Notes: generated by a model from the letters alone, not told the origin. Numbered from the stretch's first letter, positions 46,554 through 56,273 are shown. The stretch: DNA of 64,000 bases from Methylobacterium brachiatum (GCF_020523825.1 NZ_JAJALK010000002.1:248001-312000); one strand, 5' to 3'. Program-made: numbers and translations.

Positions 46554-47559
46554 GCGCATGCCCGATCGTCCGTCCTCCCCAAGCCCGTTCGGGCTCGCGC
46601 CGACCCGTCGCCGCCTCCTGTCCGCGGGGCTCGGCCTCGCGGCGGCCAGTACCCTGCGCCCGGCCCTGGCCGCGGGCGGCACCGTCCGGGTCGGCTACCA
46701 GAAATACGGCTCCCTCGTGCTGCTGAAGGGTCGCGGCACCCTCGAGACGGCGCTCCAGCCCCTCGGCTACACGGTGGCGTGGTCGGAATTCCCGTCCGGG
46801 CCGCCGCTGATGGAGGCCCTGAATGCTGGGGCGGTGGATTTCGGCTCGGCCGGCGAGGCGCCCCCGATCTTCGCGCAGGCCGCGAGCGCGGAGCTGCGCT
46901 ACGTCGCCACCGAGCCGCCGGCTCCCCGGGGCGAGGCGATCCTGGTGCCCAAGGACAGCCCGGTCCGCAGCGTCGCCGACCTGCGCGGCCGGACGCTCGC
47001 CCTGAACAAGGGCTCGAACGTCCACTTCCTGGTGGTGCGGGCGCTGGAGCAGGCCGGCCTGCCCTACGACGCGGTGAAGTTCGCCTTCCTGGCCCCGGCC
47101 GACGCCAACGCCGCCTTCGTGCGCGGATCGGTCGACGCCTGGGCGATCTGGGATCCCTATCTCGCCGCCGCCGAGCGGGCCACCGGCGCCCGGGTGCTGG
47201 CGGATGCGCAGGGCCTCGCGCCCAACCGCCAATTCTACCTGTCCCGCCGCGGCTTCACAGATGCCAATTCGGAGATCGTCGCGATTGTCCTCAAGGCGAT
47301 CGGGGAGGTCGATACCTGGGCGGCCGGCCATGCCGAGACCGTGGCGGCGGAACTTGCGCCCTCCGTGGGCATTCCAGCCCCCGTGCTCCGCGTCGCCCTC
47401 GACCGCTTGTCCTACGGGGTCACACCCCTGGATGCCGCGGCGGTGGCCGACCAGCAGCGGGTGGCCGACGCCTTCCATAGCCTCGGCCTGCTGCCGAAGC
47501 CGATCCGCGTGGCCGACGCGGTCTGGACACAGCCCGAGCGCCGGGCGGAGAACCGTTGA
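46546..47559 (+). CDS. ssuA2: Aliphatic sulfonate ABC transporter substrate-binding protein, paralogue 2
   Basis: 337 residues. Tat-type leader with TRRRLLSAGLGLAAAS and cleavage near ALAAGG. The binding domain runs parallel to paralogue 1: TVRVGYQKYGSLVLLKGRGT, SGPPLMEALNAGAVDFGSAG, EAPPIFAQAA and WAIWDPYLAAAERATGARVL. Many ligand-side positions differ (for example E for D before APPIF, and NKGSNVHFLVV for AKATSAHNLTVA), suggesting a different sulfonate range. The stop overlaps the ssuC ATG as TGATG. Confidence 0.93.
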   Translation: MAERMPDRPSSPSPFGLAPTRRRLLSAGLGLAAASTLRPALAAGGTVRVGYQKYGSLVLLKGRGTLETALQPLGYTVAWSEFPSGPPLMEALNAGAVDFGSAGEAPPIFAQAASAELRYVATEPPAPRGEAILVPKDSPVRSVADLRGRTLALNKGSNVHFLVVRALEQAGLPYDAVKFAFLAPADANAAFVRGSVDAWAIWDPYLAAAERATGARVLADAQGLAPNRQFYLSRRGFTDANSEIVAIVLKAIGEVDTWAAGHAETVAAELAPSVGIPAPVLRVALDRLSYGVTPLDAAAVADQQRVADAFHSLGLLPKPIRVADAVWTQPERRAENR

Positions 47560-48341
47560 TGCGACCGACTGCCCTCGACCGCCTGCGCGATACCGCCGTG
47601 CCCTGGCTCCTGCCGGTCGCGATCCTGCTGGGCTGGCAGGCCGCGGTCTCCGCCGGCCTCGTCTCCAACCGGTTCATGCCGGCGCCCCTGGACGTGGTCC
47701 GGGCGGGCTGGGAGGCCGGGCGCACCGGTGAGCTCTGGACCAACCTCTGGGTCAGCACCCTGCGGGCCCTGTCGGGCTTCGCGGTGGGCGGCGGCATCGG
47801 CTTCGCGCTGGGCCTCGCCAACGGTCTCTCCCGCCTGTCGGAACAGCTGACCGACACCTCGGTGCAGATGGTGCGCAACGTGCCCCATCTGTCGCTGATC
47901 CCGCTGGTGATCCTGTGGTTCGGGATCGGTGAGGAGGCCAAGCTGTTCCTGGTGGCGCTCGGCGTGTTCTTCCCGATCTACGCCAACACCCTGCACGGCA
48001 TCCGCTCGGTGGACCCGGCGCTGGTGGAGATGGGCCGCGTCTACGGCATGTCGCGGACCGAGCTGTTCACCAAGGTGGTGCTGCCCGGCGCCCTGCCGTC
48101 GATCTTCGTCGGCCTGCGCTACGCGCTCGGCATCATGTGGCTGACGCTGATCGTCGCCGAGACGATCTCCGCCTCGTCGGGGCTCGGCTACATGGCCATG
48201 CAGGCCCGCGAGTTCATGCTGGTCGACGTCGTGGTGCTGGCGATCCTGATCTACGCCGCCCTGGGCAAGCTCGCGGACGCGCTGACGCGCCAGCTCGAGC
48301 GCGCCTGCCTCGCCTGGAACCCCGCCTACAGGAGCGCCTGA
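47559..48341 (+). CDS. ssuC: Sulfonate ABC transporter permease
   Basis: 260 residues, about six helices, SsuC/TauC type. The signature EAA-like cytoplasmic loop is [20 protein letters not shown] followed by [36 protein letters not shown] and [16 protein letters not shown] are also typical. Forms the inner-membrane channel for SsuB. TGATG overlaps on both ends couple its translation. Confidence 0.96.
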   Translation: MRPTALDRLRDTAVPWLLPVAILLGWQAAVSAGLVSNRFMPAPLDVVRAGWEAGRTGELWTNLWVSTLRALSGFAVGGGIGFALGLANGLSRLSEQLTDTSVQMVRNVPHLSLIPLVILWFGIGEEAKLFLVALGVFFPIYANTLHGIRSVDPALVEMGRVYGMSRTELFTKVVLPGALPSIFVGLRYALGIMWLTLIVAETISASSGLGYMAMQAREFMLVDVVVLAILIYAALGKLADALTRQLERACLAWNPAYRSA

Positions 48342-49195
48342 TGCTGCTCGACGCCCTTCGCCGCGAGGCCCCGACCGATCTCGTCCCGGAGACCCGGGTC
48401 GCCGACGCGCCCCCTGCGCCGGCGCCTCGACCGACGGACGCTACCGGCCGCGGCATCGCCGTGACGGCCCGCGACCTGCGCAAGAGCTTCGACGGCCACG
48501 CCGTCATCGAGGGGCTCGACCTGTACCTGCCGGCCGGCGGCTTCACCGCCGTGGTCGGGCGCTCCGGCTGCGGCAAGAGCACCCTGCTGCGGCTGATCCT
48601 CGGGCTGGAGACGCCCACCGGCGGCCGGATCGTCCTGGAAGGGCCGCAGGCCGGCCCGCGCCGGAGCGAGCCGCCGAAGCGGATCATGTTCCAGGAGCCG
48701 CGCCTGCTGCCCTGGGCCCGGGTCGTCGACAACGTCGCGGTCGGCCTCTCCGGCCACGGCTCCCGGGCCGAGCGCCGGGAGCGGGCGCTGGCGGCCCTGG
48801 CCGAGGTCGGCCTGGCCGACAAGGCGGGACAATGGCCCGCGACCCTCTCGGGCGGCCAGCGTCAGCGCGTGGCACTCGCCCGGGCGCTGGTGAGCCGGCC
48901 AGGCCTGCTGGCGCTCGACGAGCCCCTCGGCGCCCTCGACGCGCTGACCCGCATCGGCATGCAGGACCTGATCGAGCGGATCTGGCTGTCGCAGGGCTTC
49001 ACCGCGCTGCTCGTCACCCACGACGTCGCCGAGGCGGTGGCGCTCGCCGACCGCATCCTGGTGGTCGAGGCCGGCCGCATCGCCCTCGACCTGCGGGTCG
49101 ACGTGCCGCGCCCGCGCCGGCGCGGCGATCCGGATCTGGCGCGCCTCGAAGGGCGTATCCTCGATCATCTGCTCGGCGCGCAGCCGACCCTCTGA
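48341..49195 (+). CDS. ssuB: Sulfonate ABC transporter ATP-binding protein
   Basis: 284 residues. Walker [10 protein letters not shown] at 73-81, Q-loop Gln118 ([10 protein letters not shown]), ABC signature [15 protein letters not shown] from 169, Walker B LLALDEP at 189-195, and switch His in [11 protein letters not shown]. The first 40 residues are a Pro/Ala-rich extension not needed for the fold. Energises sulfonate import. Confidence 0.96.
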   Translation: MLLDALRREAPTDLVPETRVADAPPAPAPRPTDATGRGIAVTARDLRKSFDGHAVIEGLDLYLPAGGFTAVVGRSGCGKSTLLRLILGLETPTGGRIVLEGPQAGPRRSEPPKRIMFQEPRLLPWARVVDNVAVGLSGHGSRAERRERALAALAEVGLADKAGQWPATLSGGQRQRVALARALVSRPGLLALDEPLGALDALTRIGMQDLIERIWLSQGFTALLVTHDVAEAVALADRILVVEAGRIALDLRVDVPRPRRRGDPDLARLEGRILDHLLGAQPTL

Positions 49196-49311
49196 CCGCG
49201 GGCCGCCGTTTCCCGGAAGCGGCGGCCTGCCCTAGCTCTTGGTGATCGCCGGATGCGAGAAGTCGGATCCGGCTTTTCCGCATCCGGCTCACGGCCGCAA
49301 TGGAGACCCCG

Positions 49312-50487
49312 ATGACCGCGACGAATGACGGGCGCGCCGACGTCCTCTGGTTCCTGCCGACCCACGGCGATGGCCGCTATCTCGGCGCCCAGGAAGGGGC
49401 CCGCGAAGTCTCGATCGACTACCTCCGGCAGATCGCCCAGGGCGCCGACGAGCTCGGCTATTACGGCGTGCTGCTGCCGACCGGGCGCTCCTGTGAGGAT
49501 TCCTGGATCGTCGCCTCGGCGCTGGCGCCGCTCACCAAGCGGCTGCGCTTCCTGGTGGCGGTGCGGCCCGGCCTGATGGAGCCGTCCGCGGCGGCCCGCA
49601 TGACCGCGACGCTCGATCGGGTCTCGGACGGGCGCCTCCTGATCAACGTCGTCACCGGCGGCGATCCGGTGGAGCTGGCCGGCGACGGCGTGTTCCTGTC
49701 CCACGACGAGCGCTACGCCGTCACCGACGAGTTCCTGACGATCTGGCGCGGCCTGCTCTCGGGCGAGACCGTGACCTTCCAGGGCAAGCACCTGCGCACC
49801 GAGAACGGCCGGGTGATCTTCCCGCCGGTGCAGAAGCCCTATCCGCCGCTCTACTTCGGCGGCTCGTCGCCGGCCGGGATGGAGGTCGCGGCCGAGCATT
49901 GCGACGTCTACCTCACCTGGGGCGAGCCCCCGGCCCAGGTCGCGGAGAAGATCGCCGCCGCCCGTCAGGCCGCGGAGGCCAAGGGCAAGACCTTCTCGTA
50001 CGGCATCCGCCTGCACGTGATCGCCCGGGAGACCGAGGCCGAGGCCTGGGACGCCGCAGAGAAGCTGATCTCGAAGCTCGACGACGCCACCATCGCCAAG
50101 GCTCAGGAGACCCTGAAGCGGCAGGATTCGGTCGGCCAGAGCCGCATGATGGCGCTGCACGGCGGCAACCGCGACAAGCTCGTGGTCTCCCCCAACCTCT
50201 GGGCCGGGGTCGGGCTGGTGCGCGGCGGCGCCGGCACGGCGCTCGTCGGCTCGGCCGATCAGGTCGCCGACCGGATGAAGGAATATATCGACCTCGGGAT
50301 CGACCGGTTCATCCTCTCGGGCTACCCGCATCTGGAGGAGGCCTACCGCTTCGCCGAGCTGGTCTTCCCGAAGCTGCCTCTGCGCGCCACCACGGGCCGA
50401 CCCACGGGCAACGCCCGCAACGACGGCCCGTTCGGCGAGATCATCGCCAACGATCTCGTACCCGCCCGTCGCGTCGGGGCGCACTGA
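49312..50487 (+). CDS. ssuD: FMNH2-dependent alkanesulfonate monooxygenase
   Basis: 391 residues, bacterial luciferase-like TIM barrel. Cleaves alkanesulfonates to sulfite and aldehyde using FMNH2 from the reductase at 45016. [20 protein letters not shown], the conserved Cys61 in [49 protein letters not shown] and the mobile-loop Arg-rich segment are all SsuD-like. ATG 49312 is preferred to the one 12 bases upstream because GGAG lies at proper distance. 116 bases after ssuB. Confidence 0.96.
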   Translation: MTATNDGRADVLWFLPTHGDGRYLGAQEGAREVSIDYLRQIAQGADELGYYGVLLPTGRSCEDSWIVASALAPLTKRLRFLVAVRPGLMEPSAAARMTATLDRVSDGRLLINVVTGGDPVELAGDGVFLSHDERYAVTDEFLTIWRGLLSGETVTFQGKHLRTENGRVIFPPVQKPYPPLYFGGSSPAGMEVAAEHCDVYLTWGEPPAQVAEKIAAARQAAEAKGKTFSYGIRLHVIARETEAEAWDAAEKLISKLDDATIAKAQETLKRQDSVGQSRMMALHGGNRDKLVVSPNLWAGVGLVRGGAGTALVGSADQVADRMKEYIDLGIDRFILSGYPHLEEAYRFAELVFPKLPLRATTGRPTGNARNDGPFGEIIANDLVPARRVGAH

Positions 50488-50840
50488 GGCAGCGTCCCGA
50501 CCTGCCGCGCCTGCGCGGGAATCGCCGCGTCACCGATCGGATGGCGGGCGGGAAACCGGGTTTCCGGAGGGCCGGACGCCCTTCGGCGGCGTTCGGGGCG
50601 TGCTACCCCGAACGCCGGGCGACGCCCTGACGCAGGGCTCCACCCAGCCATCGCAGGAGGGCCATGACCTTCTGAAACCAAGGCTTTCCCGGCCGAAGTC
50701 GCCCGTGGACAGCGGGAAGAGCGGGGATGGCGCAGGTTCGGCACATCCGCGCCAAAGTCACGCCATCCTTGGCGCCCAGGTGCCGCGCCTATCACCGCGC
50801 GGCCCGCTCGCGCGATCACCGGATAGCGACAAGGACATCC
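50488..50840. other. Hairpin-rich gap after ssuD
   Basis: About 350 bases with no supported gene. Holds the palindrome GGAAACC-G-GGTTTCC, the strong hairpin at 50587-50617 and other GC-rich inverted pairs around 50560-50640. Likely transcription end of the ssu operon and promoter of the next gene. Confidence 0.5.
50587..50617 (+). terminator. Strong hairpin after the ssu operon
   Basis: CGGCGTTCGGGG (50587-50598), loop CGTGCTA, CCCCGAACGCCG (50606-50617): perfect 12-base stem 100 bases after the ssuD stop. No T-tract, so it could instead be an RNA-stabilising or REP-like element. Confidence 0.6.
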
Positions 50841-51110
50841 ATGACCTCGACCAAGGCGGTCCTCCTGACCATCGGCCTGTGCCTCGGCCCGGTTGCCGCA
50901 CACGCCGAGCAATCCCCGGCCCGCGAGGCGCTCAAGCAATACTGCACCGGCGACTACATGGATTATTGCAGCGCCTACGCGCCCGGCGGCCCCGAGGTCG
51001 AGGCCTGCTTCAAGGCGAACATGAAGAACCTGTCGCCCGGCTGCTCCGCGGCGATCACCGCCTACAAGCAGGAGAAGCGGGCGACCAAGCGCGTCAGCGA
51101 AGTGCGCTGA
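50841..51110 (+). CDS. Small exported cysteine-rich repeat protein
   Basis: 89 residues. Signal peptide MTSTKAVLLTIGLCLGPVAA with cleavage after AHA. The mature 66 residues hold Cys35, Cys43, Cys56 and Cys68 in the order of a single Cys-rich (GLG1/Pfam Cys_rich_FGFR-like) repeat: YCTGDYMDYCSAYAPGG then VEACFKANMKNLSPGCSAAI. Two disulfides are likely in the periplasm. Function unknown; related small proteins are widespread in Rhizobiales. AAGGA precedes the ATG. Confidence 0.8.
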   Translation: MTSTKAVLLTIGLCLGPVAAHAEQSPAREALKQYCTGDYMDYCSAYAPGGPEVEACFKANMKNLSPGCSAAITAYKQEKRATKRVSEVR

Positions 51111-51149
51111 GGCCGCCGCTGCCGTACCTGTCGGGTCGGCATCCCGTTC

Positions 51150-51245
51150 TCGCGCGCATAGCGAAGCACCCCGGCGTGGCACAGCGCTCGGGCGTGTCGC
51201 GCTGCCCCGGGTCTCTGCGCTCCGCGCGTGATGACGGCGACCGTG
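51150..51245. repeat. Candidate dispersed intergenic repeat
   Basis: On the minus strand this reads like the palindromic intergenic repeats common in alphaproteobacteria whose chance translation gives phrases such as S-R-A-E-R-R-D-P-G and L/F-R-x-A-R. Here ERRDPGQRDTPERCATPGCF appears in one minus frame. No second copy is evident in this window, so this rests on resemblance alone. Confidence 0.4.
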
Positions 51246-51311
51246 AAATTCTTTGAGCCCGTCGCGATGGCCCCGTGAGCGGCGAAGAGTGAGATATTTT
51301 CCGCCGATCAT

Positions 51312-51638
51312 GTGAATGCGATCGCAATAGTGCACGACATGCGTCGGTTATTAATTGAGTTCGACTTATGTCGAAGATATAGCTGTTCAACTTTACTTTG
51401 TAAGCACTGCAAAGAATTTCGAAACATCGGGACCGTGACATTCCTGCACTTTCCGAGATCGGGCGCGGCCTTAGCCTCCGCGGTGCCGAAAATCGGAGAT
51501 TGCCTCGTATCCACTGCACGTTGTTTCGCGAAGAATCCTCTCACGCGCGCGCTCGTCCTGGCCGTTCTGGCGGCGAGCGTGGCCGCCTGCGCGACCACGC
51601 CGCCGGCTCAGCCGGTGCCGCTGATCAAGAAGGGCTGA
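51312..51638 (+). CDS. Possible small lipoprotein, start uncertain
   Basis: 108 residues from ATG 51312, or 52 from GTG 51483. The convincing part is the C-terminal third: TRALVLAVLAASVAACATTP is a lipoprotein signal with a lipobox ending at Cys, followed by only about 15 residues (QPVPLIKKG end). The upstream 57 codons are AT-rich, unlike the rest of the window, and hold several unpaired cysteines, so they may not be translated. If real, the mature product is a tiny outer-membrane lipoprotein. Function unknown. Confidence 0.45.
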   Translation: MNAIAIVHDMRRLLIEFDLCRRYSCSTLLCKHCKEFRNIGTVTFLHFPRSGAALASAVPKIGDCLVSTARCFAKNPLTRALVLAVLAASVAACATTPPAQPVPLIKKG

Positions 51639-51723
51639 GCACCGCGTCCCGACGGGCGCAGGTTTTCCCTCGGGACGACAACTACGCGCCGCCCCGGATC
51701 CGGGGCGGCGCCCTCGGCCGGCA

Positions 51724-53112
51724 TCACCGCACGGCGATCCCCAGCGGGGCGCCGCGGCAATTGAGATGGGCCGGATTGGTGGAGACCACCCCGGCATTGC
51801 AGCCGCCCTGCAGGCCGACATAGAGCGGCGTCCCGCCCGCACCGGCGCTCGCCAGGTAGCCGATCGGCCGCGTGCCGGCGTCGAGATGGCGCGGGTTGTT
51901 GGTGACCAAGCCGGCATCGAGCCCGGCCGCGGTGCCGGCATAGACCGGCGTGTCGGCGGGCGAGGAGGGCTGCGCCAGGGTGGCGCCGATCGGGGCCGTG
52001 GCGCAGCCCTTGTAGCCTGGGTCGATCGTCACCTCGCCGGCATTGCAGCCCTGCTGCGTCCCGACATAGAGCGCCACGCCCGGAGCCCGCGCGGCCGGCG
52101 GGGCCGCCGCCTGAGGTGCCGGGGCGGGGTCGGCGGGGAGGGGAGGCGCCCGCCCGCCGGTGAGGGCCGCCTGTAGGGCGACGAGGCCAGCCCGGACATC
52201 CTGCAGGGTGCCGACCACCACGTAGCAGGTGTAGCTGTGCGCGCCTGCCGGGACGTTGTTCTCCCGGAAGACGCAGTTCCACTTCACGGTGGCGTTGCCC
52301 GGCCCCGGAAGGGTCGCGAAGTTGAACCGGCCGTACCCGGCATTCGGCACGGTCGCCTGGGGGAGGGCGGGGCTGTAGACACCCATCGCCCGGGAGCCGT
52401 CGGGGGTCGCCAGGATCACCGGCACGCCCTGCTCGCCCGGCCCGGCCGAGAGCGGCGCGGACTGGCCCGTCGCCGGGTCGAGGTTCCAGAACGCCGTGAA
52501 GTCCGGCGGCATGTAGGCGGTCGCCGCCTCGAAGGTCGCCGATTCGTGGGGTTGCGCCGTGATGTAGGTGGCGCGGTACGCGATGGCGTTGGCCACGCCC
52601 GCCGCGCCCAGGGTGACGGTCTTGGCCAGGACGTCGTCCGAACGAGGCCCGGCATGGGGCCCGGGGCCCTTCGGGCAGCTGCCGGTGACGCGGCCCGGCT
52701 CGATCCAGTAGGCCATCTGCGACCGCGTCTGGAGCGTGTCCGGACCCCGTTTCAGCTCCGTCAGCAGGGTCGTGCTGCGCGGGCCCGTGCCGTCGGAATC
52801 GCTGCCCGCCTCGGTCGGGTTCAGGCACTCGCCGTAGCCGTCGTAGGACGAGGCCGATTGCAGCTCGCGGCCGTGGTCGTGGGCGTTGATGAACTCGGTG
52901 CCGCCCCAGGTCAGGCTGTCGATCGCGCCGCCGGTCCGAGACGAGACGCCGACCGTGATCGGGGATCCGTTGAACACCCGGCTGATCGTCGCCCGGCCGC
53001 CGGGCTCGGGCCAGGCGATGGACGGCGCATCCTCGGCCTGCGCGGCCCCGGCGAGGCCGACGAGCAGGAGCGCGGCGCGCAGGGGACGGGGCAGGGGGGT
53101 CGAGGCGGACAT
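51724..53112 (-). CDS. Exported protein with three C-terminal 35-residue repeats
   Basis: 462 residues. Signal peptide 1-26 (LLLVGLAGAAQAED). Residues 27-320 form one large domain (TWGGTEFINAHDHGRELQSA, YGECLNPTEAGSD, and a late CYVVVGTLQDVRAGL) that I do not recognise; the start is reminiscent of sugar-binding beta-sandwiches. A Pro/Ala linker (about 325-348) leads to three tandem repeats, each with (V/T)xLYVG, (C/L)(N/D)AGxV, (N/D)P and a closing PIG or PLG. Repeats 1 and 3 carry two cysteines; repeat 2 has lost both. Periplasmic or surface role unknown. Confidence 0.8.
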   Translation of the reverse strand: MSASTPLPRPLRAALLLVGLAGAAQAEDAPSIAWPEPGGRATISRVFNGSPITVGVSSRTGGAIDSLTWGGTEFINAHDHGRELQSASSYDGYGECLNPTEAGSDSDGTGPRSTTLLTELKRGPDTLQTRSQMAYWIEPGRVTGSCPKGPGPHAGPRSDDVLAKTVTLGAAGVANAIAYRATYITAQPHESATFEAATAYMPPDFTAFWNLDPATGQSAPLSAGPGEQGVPVILATPDGSRAMGVYSPALPQATVPNAGYGRFNFATLPGPGNATVKWNCVFRENNVPAGAHSYTCYVVVGTLQDVRAGLVALQAALTGGRAPPLPADPAPAPQAAAPPAARAPGVALYVGTQQGCNAGEVTIDPGYKGCATAPIGATLAQPSSPADTPVYAGTAAGLDAGLVTNNPRHLDAGTRPIGYLASAGAGGTPLYVGLQGGCNAGVVSTNPAHLNCRGAPLGIAVR

Positions 53113-53442
53113 CGGCGGCTCCTGTGAGGCGCCGGCTTAGAGCATGAGGCGGGGGAGGGGAATCCTACCTCATGATCGTGAGGCCCAGCAAAGAGATAGC
53201 CCAGTGGCCCGGCCAGGATCGCGTTCCCGCATGGTTCAGAGCGCACAAGACCTAATTGAAACCTGGGCAGTACCGCCTTATCCCCTGACCGTCAGCACGA
53301 TAATTTAAGCTTCGGACTGCCATCAGATTAGAAGGCTGCGGGCAAGCCTGATTCCCGAAATTCCGCGACGCCTGTGCGTGCGACATCCGGGGATCTGCTG
53401 CACCGGCCTGGGATACATCTTCGGAATGCGGATGCCGTGCCG
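53113..53442. other. AT-richer gap between divergent genes
   Basis: 330 bases between the repeat protein and the SulP gene, with AT-rich stretches around 53240-53340 that probably hold both promoters. An upstream in-frame start for the SulP gene at 53374 exists but lacks a ribosome site. No gene seen. Confidence 0.4.
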
Positions 53443-55695
53443 ATGACAACCACCGATTTGGCTTCCGCCAGCGGCAGACGGACCGCCGAGGGGCGCGAGG
53501 CGCTGATGCGCACGGCGCGCACGATCGCGGCGGCGGCCGTCGCCGCCATGGTGCTGCTCCTCGATCTCATCAGCTTCTCGCAGCTGATCTTTTCCGGCCC
53601 GCTGGCGGAGAGCCGGGTCGCCGGGATGTCGGCGATGCTGGCGGCCTACGTGCTGGGCAGCCTCGTCTTCGTCGCGCTGCGGCGGACCGTGGTGGTGTCG
53701 CTGTCCTTCATCGGGGCGGCCGCGATCGTGCAGGCGGCCATCGCCGCCGCGGTGGCCGGCGCGCTGCGGGATTCGGGCATCACCGATCCCGCCACGGTGG
53801 GCCGGATCGTGCTCGTCGCCTGCGGCGTCTCGACCTTCGCGACCGGCCTCGTCTTCGCGCTGCTCGGCACGCTGCGCGCCTCGCTGCTGGCGCAGCTCCT
53901 GCCCTACCCGGTCCTGACGGGCTTCCTCGGCGGCGTCGGGCTGCTGTTCCTGCGCAGCGGCGTGCAGATCGGCGCGCATCTCGACGATCCCGCCGCCGCG
54001 ATTCTCGGACTGCTCGACCCGGCAGCCCTCGACCCGAGCCGGATCGATCCCGGAGCGCTCGGGCGCATCGCCCTGACCTTCGTCATCGGGTTCTGCGCCT
54101 TCTACCTGCCCCGGCGGATCAAGCACTGGAGCACCTACCCGACGGTCATCCTGGCGAGTCTGGTGGTCGTCCATCTCGGCCTGGCCTGGCAGGGCATCGA
54201 CACGGCGGCCGCCCAGGCGGCCGGATGGCTGATCGAGGCGCTGCCCTCGGGATCCCTGCTGCAGGCCCCGGCGGTTCTCGCGCTCCAGGCCCTCGACCCC
54301 GCGCTGCTCCTGCCGATCCTGCCCCGGATCGCCACCGAGATCGTCGTCGCGGTCATCATCCAGATCCTCTACGTCATCAGCGTCGAGCTGGAGATGCGGC
54401 GCGAGCTCAACATCGACCGGATGTTCGTGGCCTCGGGCGCGGCCAACCTGGTCGGGAGCCTGTTCGGCAGCCCCGCCATGGGCTTCGGCCGGACCTCGAC
54501 CCTGCTGCTGCACAATATCGGCGGGAGCCATTGGCTCGGCTGGTGGCTGACGCTGGCCGTGATGGCGGCGCTGCTGGTGTTCGGCGCGAGCCCGCTGGCG
54601 CTGCTGCCGCGCCCGCTCGCCGGAGGCGCCCTGATCGCCATCGGTCTCGGGCTGCTGGTTAACCTCGCGCTGGCCTGCCGCACCTTTCCGGTCTGGGAGA
54701 CCGGCATCGCCCTGGCGGTGTGCGGGGCGACCGCCCTGTTCGGTGCCACCGTGGGCTTCCTGGTCGGCGTCGTGCTGGCGATCCTGATCTTCGCGGTCCA
54801 GTACGGCCAGATCCCGGCGGTGCGCCGGGATCTGGCCGGCTCGGAGCGGCGCAGCAGCATCATCCGCGCGCCCGACACCGCCGAACTGCTGCGCGAATCC
54901 GGCCACCGGACGCGGATCTACGCCCTGCAGGGCTACCTCTTCTTCCTCAACGCGCAGACGATCTATCGCCGGATTGCCGCGGAACCCGGGACCCTGCGCA
55001 CCCTGATCCTGGATTTCCGCGATTGCGTCGGGCTCGACAGCTCGGCCCTGATCGCGTTCCGCAAGATCAGCCAGCTCGCCGAGCAGCGCGGCTTCGACGT
55101 GCTGCTGGTCCATCTGAGCCCGGCGGCCCGCCAGCAGGTCGCGCGCGGCGGTCTCGCCGGAGCGCGGCTGCGGATGCGTGACACCCTGGACGAGGCCCTG
55201 CGCGAGGCGGAGGCGACGCTGCTGGCCGAGGCCGGCATCGGCGGGGAGGGCGCCGTCGCGCTGTTTGCCGAGCACATGGCCGACCGGCTCGGCTGCCCCC
55301 TCGCGCCGGCCGATTTCGCGCCCTATCTCGGCCTCCGCACCCTCGCGGCCGGGGAGGCCCTGCTCCGCCAGGGCGAGGCGGCCGACACCCTGTACTTCCT
55401 CGAACAGGGCGTCGTCTCCATCGAGATGGAGGTGCCCGGCCGCCCCAACCTGCGCCTGCGCACCACCACGGCCGGCACGGTGATCGGCGAGATCGGCCTC
55501 GTGCAGGGCGGACGGCGCACCGCCACCGCCATCGCCGAGAGCCCCTGCCGGGTTGTCGGCGTCGACCGGGCCGCGCTGGCCCGGATGGAACGGGAGCGCC
55601 CGGACCTCGCCCTGTCCCTGCAGCGCTTCCTGATCCTGGAGCTCGCCGGCAAGGTCGCCGACACCAATCTGCTGCTGGAGGCCGAGCTGACCTGA
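53443..55695 (+). CDS. SulP anion transporter fused to STAS and cyclic-nucleotide-binding domains
   Basis: 750 residues. About 11 helices of a SulP permease (residues 20-450; LPYPVLTGFLGGVGLLFLRS and the FGSPAMGFGRTSTLLLHNIG region). A STAS domain follows (about 480-590) with RTLILDFRDCVGLDSSALIA, then a cNMP-binding domain (about 625-745) with AAGEALLRQGEAADTLYFLE and the phosphate cassette GEIGLVQGGRRTATAIAE. SulP proteins carry sulfate, bicarbonate or dicarboxylates. The Crp-like tail implies gating by cAMP, cGMP or c-di-nucleotide. Sulfate is an attractive guess beside the sulfonate operon but is not shown. Confidence 0.9.
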   Translation: MTTTDLASASGRRTAEGREALMRTARTIAAAAVAAMVLLLDLISFSQLIFSGPLAESRVAGMSAMLAAYVLGSLVFVALRRTVVVSLSFIGAAAIVQAAIAAAVAGALRDSGITDPATVGRIVLVACGVSTFATGLVFALLGTLRASLLAQLLPYPVLTGFLGGVGLLFLRSGVQIGAHLDDPAAAILGLLDPAALDPSRIDPGALGRIALTFVIGFCAFYLPRRIKHWSTYPTVILASLVVVHLGLAWQGIDTAAAQAAGWLIEALPSGSLLQAPAVLALQALDPALLLPILPRIATEIVVAVIIQILYVISVELEMRRELNIDRMFVASGAANLVGSLFGSPAMGFGRTSTLLLHNIGGSHWLGWWLTLAVMAALLVFGASPLALLPRPLAGGALIAIGLGLLVNLALACRTFPVWETGIALAVCGATALFGATVGFLVGVVLAILIFAVQYGQIPAVRRDLAGSERRSSIIRAPDTAELLRESGHRTRIYALQGYLFFLNAQTIYRRIAAEPGTLRTLILDFRDCVGLDSSALIAFRKISQLAEQRGFDVLLVHLSPAARQQVARGGLAGARLRMRDTLDEALREAEATLLAEAGIGGEGAVALFAEHMADRLGCPLAPADFAPYLGLRTLAAGEALLRQGEAADTLYFLEQGVVSIEMEVPGRPNLRLRTTTAGTVIGEIGLVQGGRRTATAIAESPCRVVGVDRAALARMERERPDLALSLQRFLILELAGKVADTNLLLEAELT

Positions 55696-55708
55696 GGCGC
55701 CCGGGGGA

Positions 55709-56104
55709 TCAGGCCGCCGCCAGCAATGCGGCGAGCCCGATATGGGTCACCTGGTGCAGGAACTGATCGATCCCGATCAGCCACCAGAACCGGGCATCGG
55801 TGGTCGCGAAGCGGGCCCGCTGGCAGATTACGGCCTTGCCGCGGTCGATCGCCGTGTGGATCACGAAATCCACGGGCGCCAGCCACCACAGGGCCGGCTT
55901 GACCGCCAGGGCGATCAGCAGGGTCCCGAACCCGTGCAGGCCGGTATGGGCGCAGAGCGGCCCGGCCCAGGCGGACGCCCGCTCCTTGCCCTGCGCCATC
56001 CAGTTGGTCTGAAGGAGGAAATCGGCCGCGAGGTGCTTCACCGCGAAGGCGACGAGCAGGAGCGCGAAGGCCCCCACCGGAACGGGCGTGTCGACGGACG
56101 GCAT
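55709..56104 (-). CDS. DUF3307 family membrane protein
   Basis: 131 residues, four predicted helices. FAVKHLAADFLLQTNWMAQGK, HTGLHGFGTLLIAL, DFVIHTAIDRGKAV and the C-terminal LIGIDQFLHQVTHIGLAALL are DUF3307 hallmarks: conserved His, Asp and Gln facing the membrane. Function unknown, though the family shares a fold pattern with metal-dependent membrane hydrolases. ATG 56104 is chosen because the conserved region starts shortly after it. Confidence 0.85.
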   Translation of the reverse strand: MPSVDTPVPVGAFALLLVAFAVKHLAADFLLQTNWMAQGKERASAWAGPLCAHTGLHGFGTLLIALAVKPALWWLAPVDFVIHTAIDRGKAVICQRARFATTDARFWWLIGIDQFLHQVTHIGLAALLAAA

Positions 56105-56273
56105 TCCGGCCCTGTCTCTCCTGGCGGAACCGCGCGGGGCGATCCGATCCCGCGCCGCGAATCGTAGCACCCTTCCATACACCCGCGCTGTGTCCCGCCC
56201 TTGTGATGGCTCGCACAGGCCATCACCGGACACGGGGCGAAACGGGGTTTTCAAAAGACCCCGGCCCTCCGCC

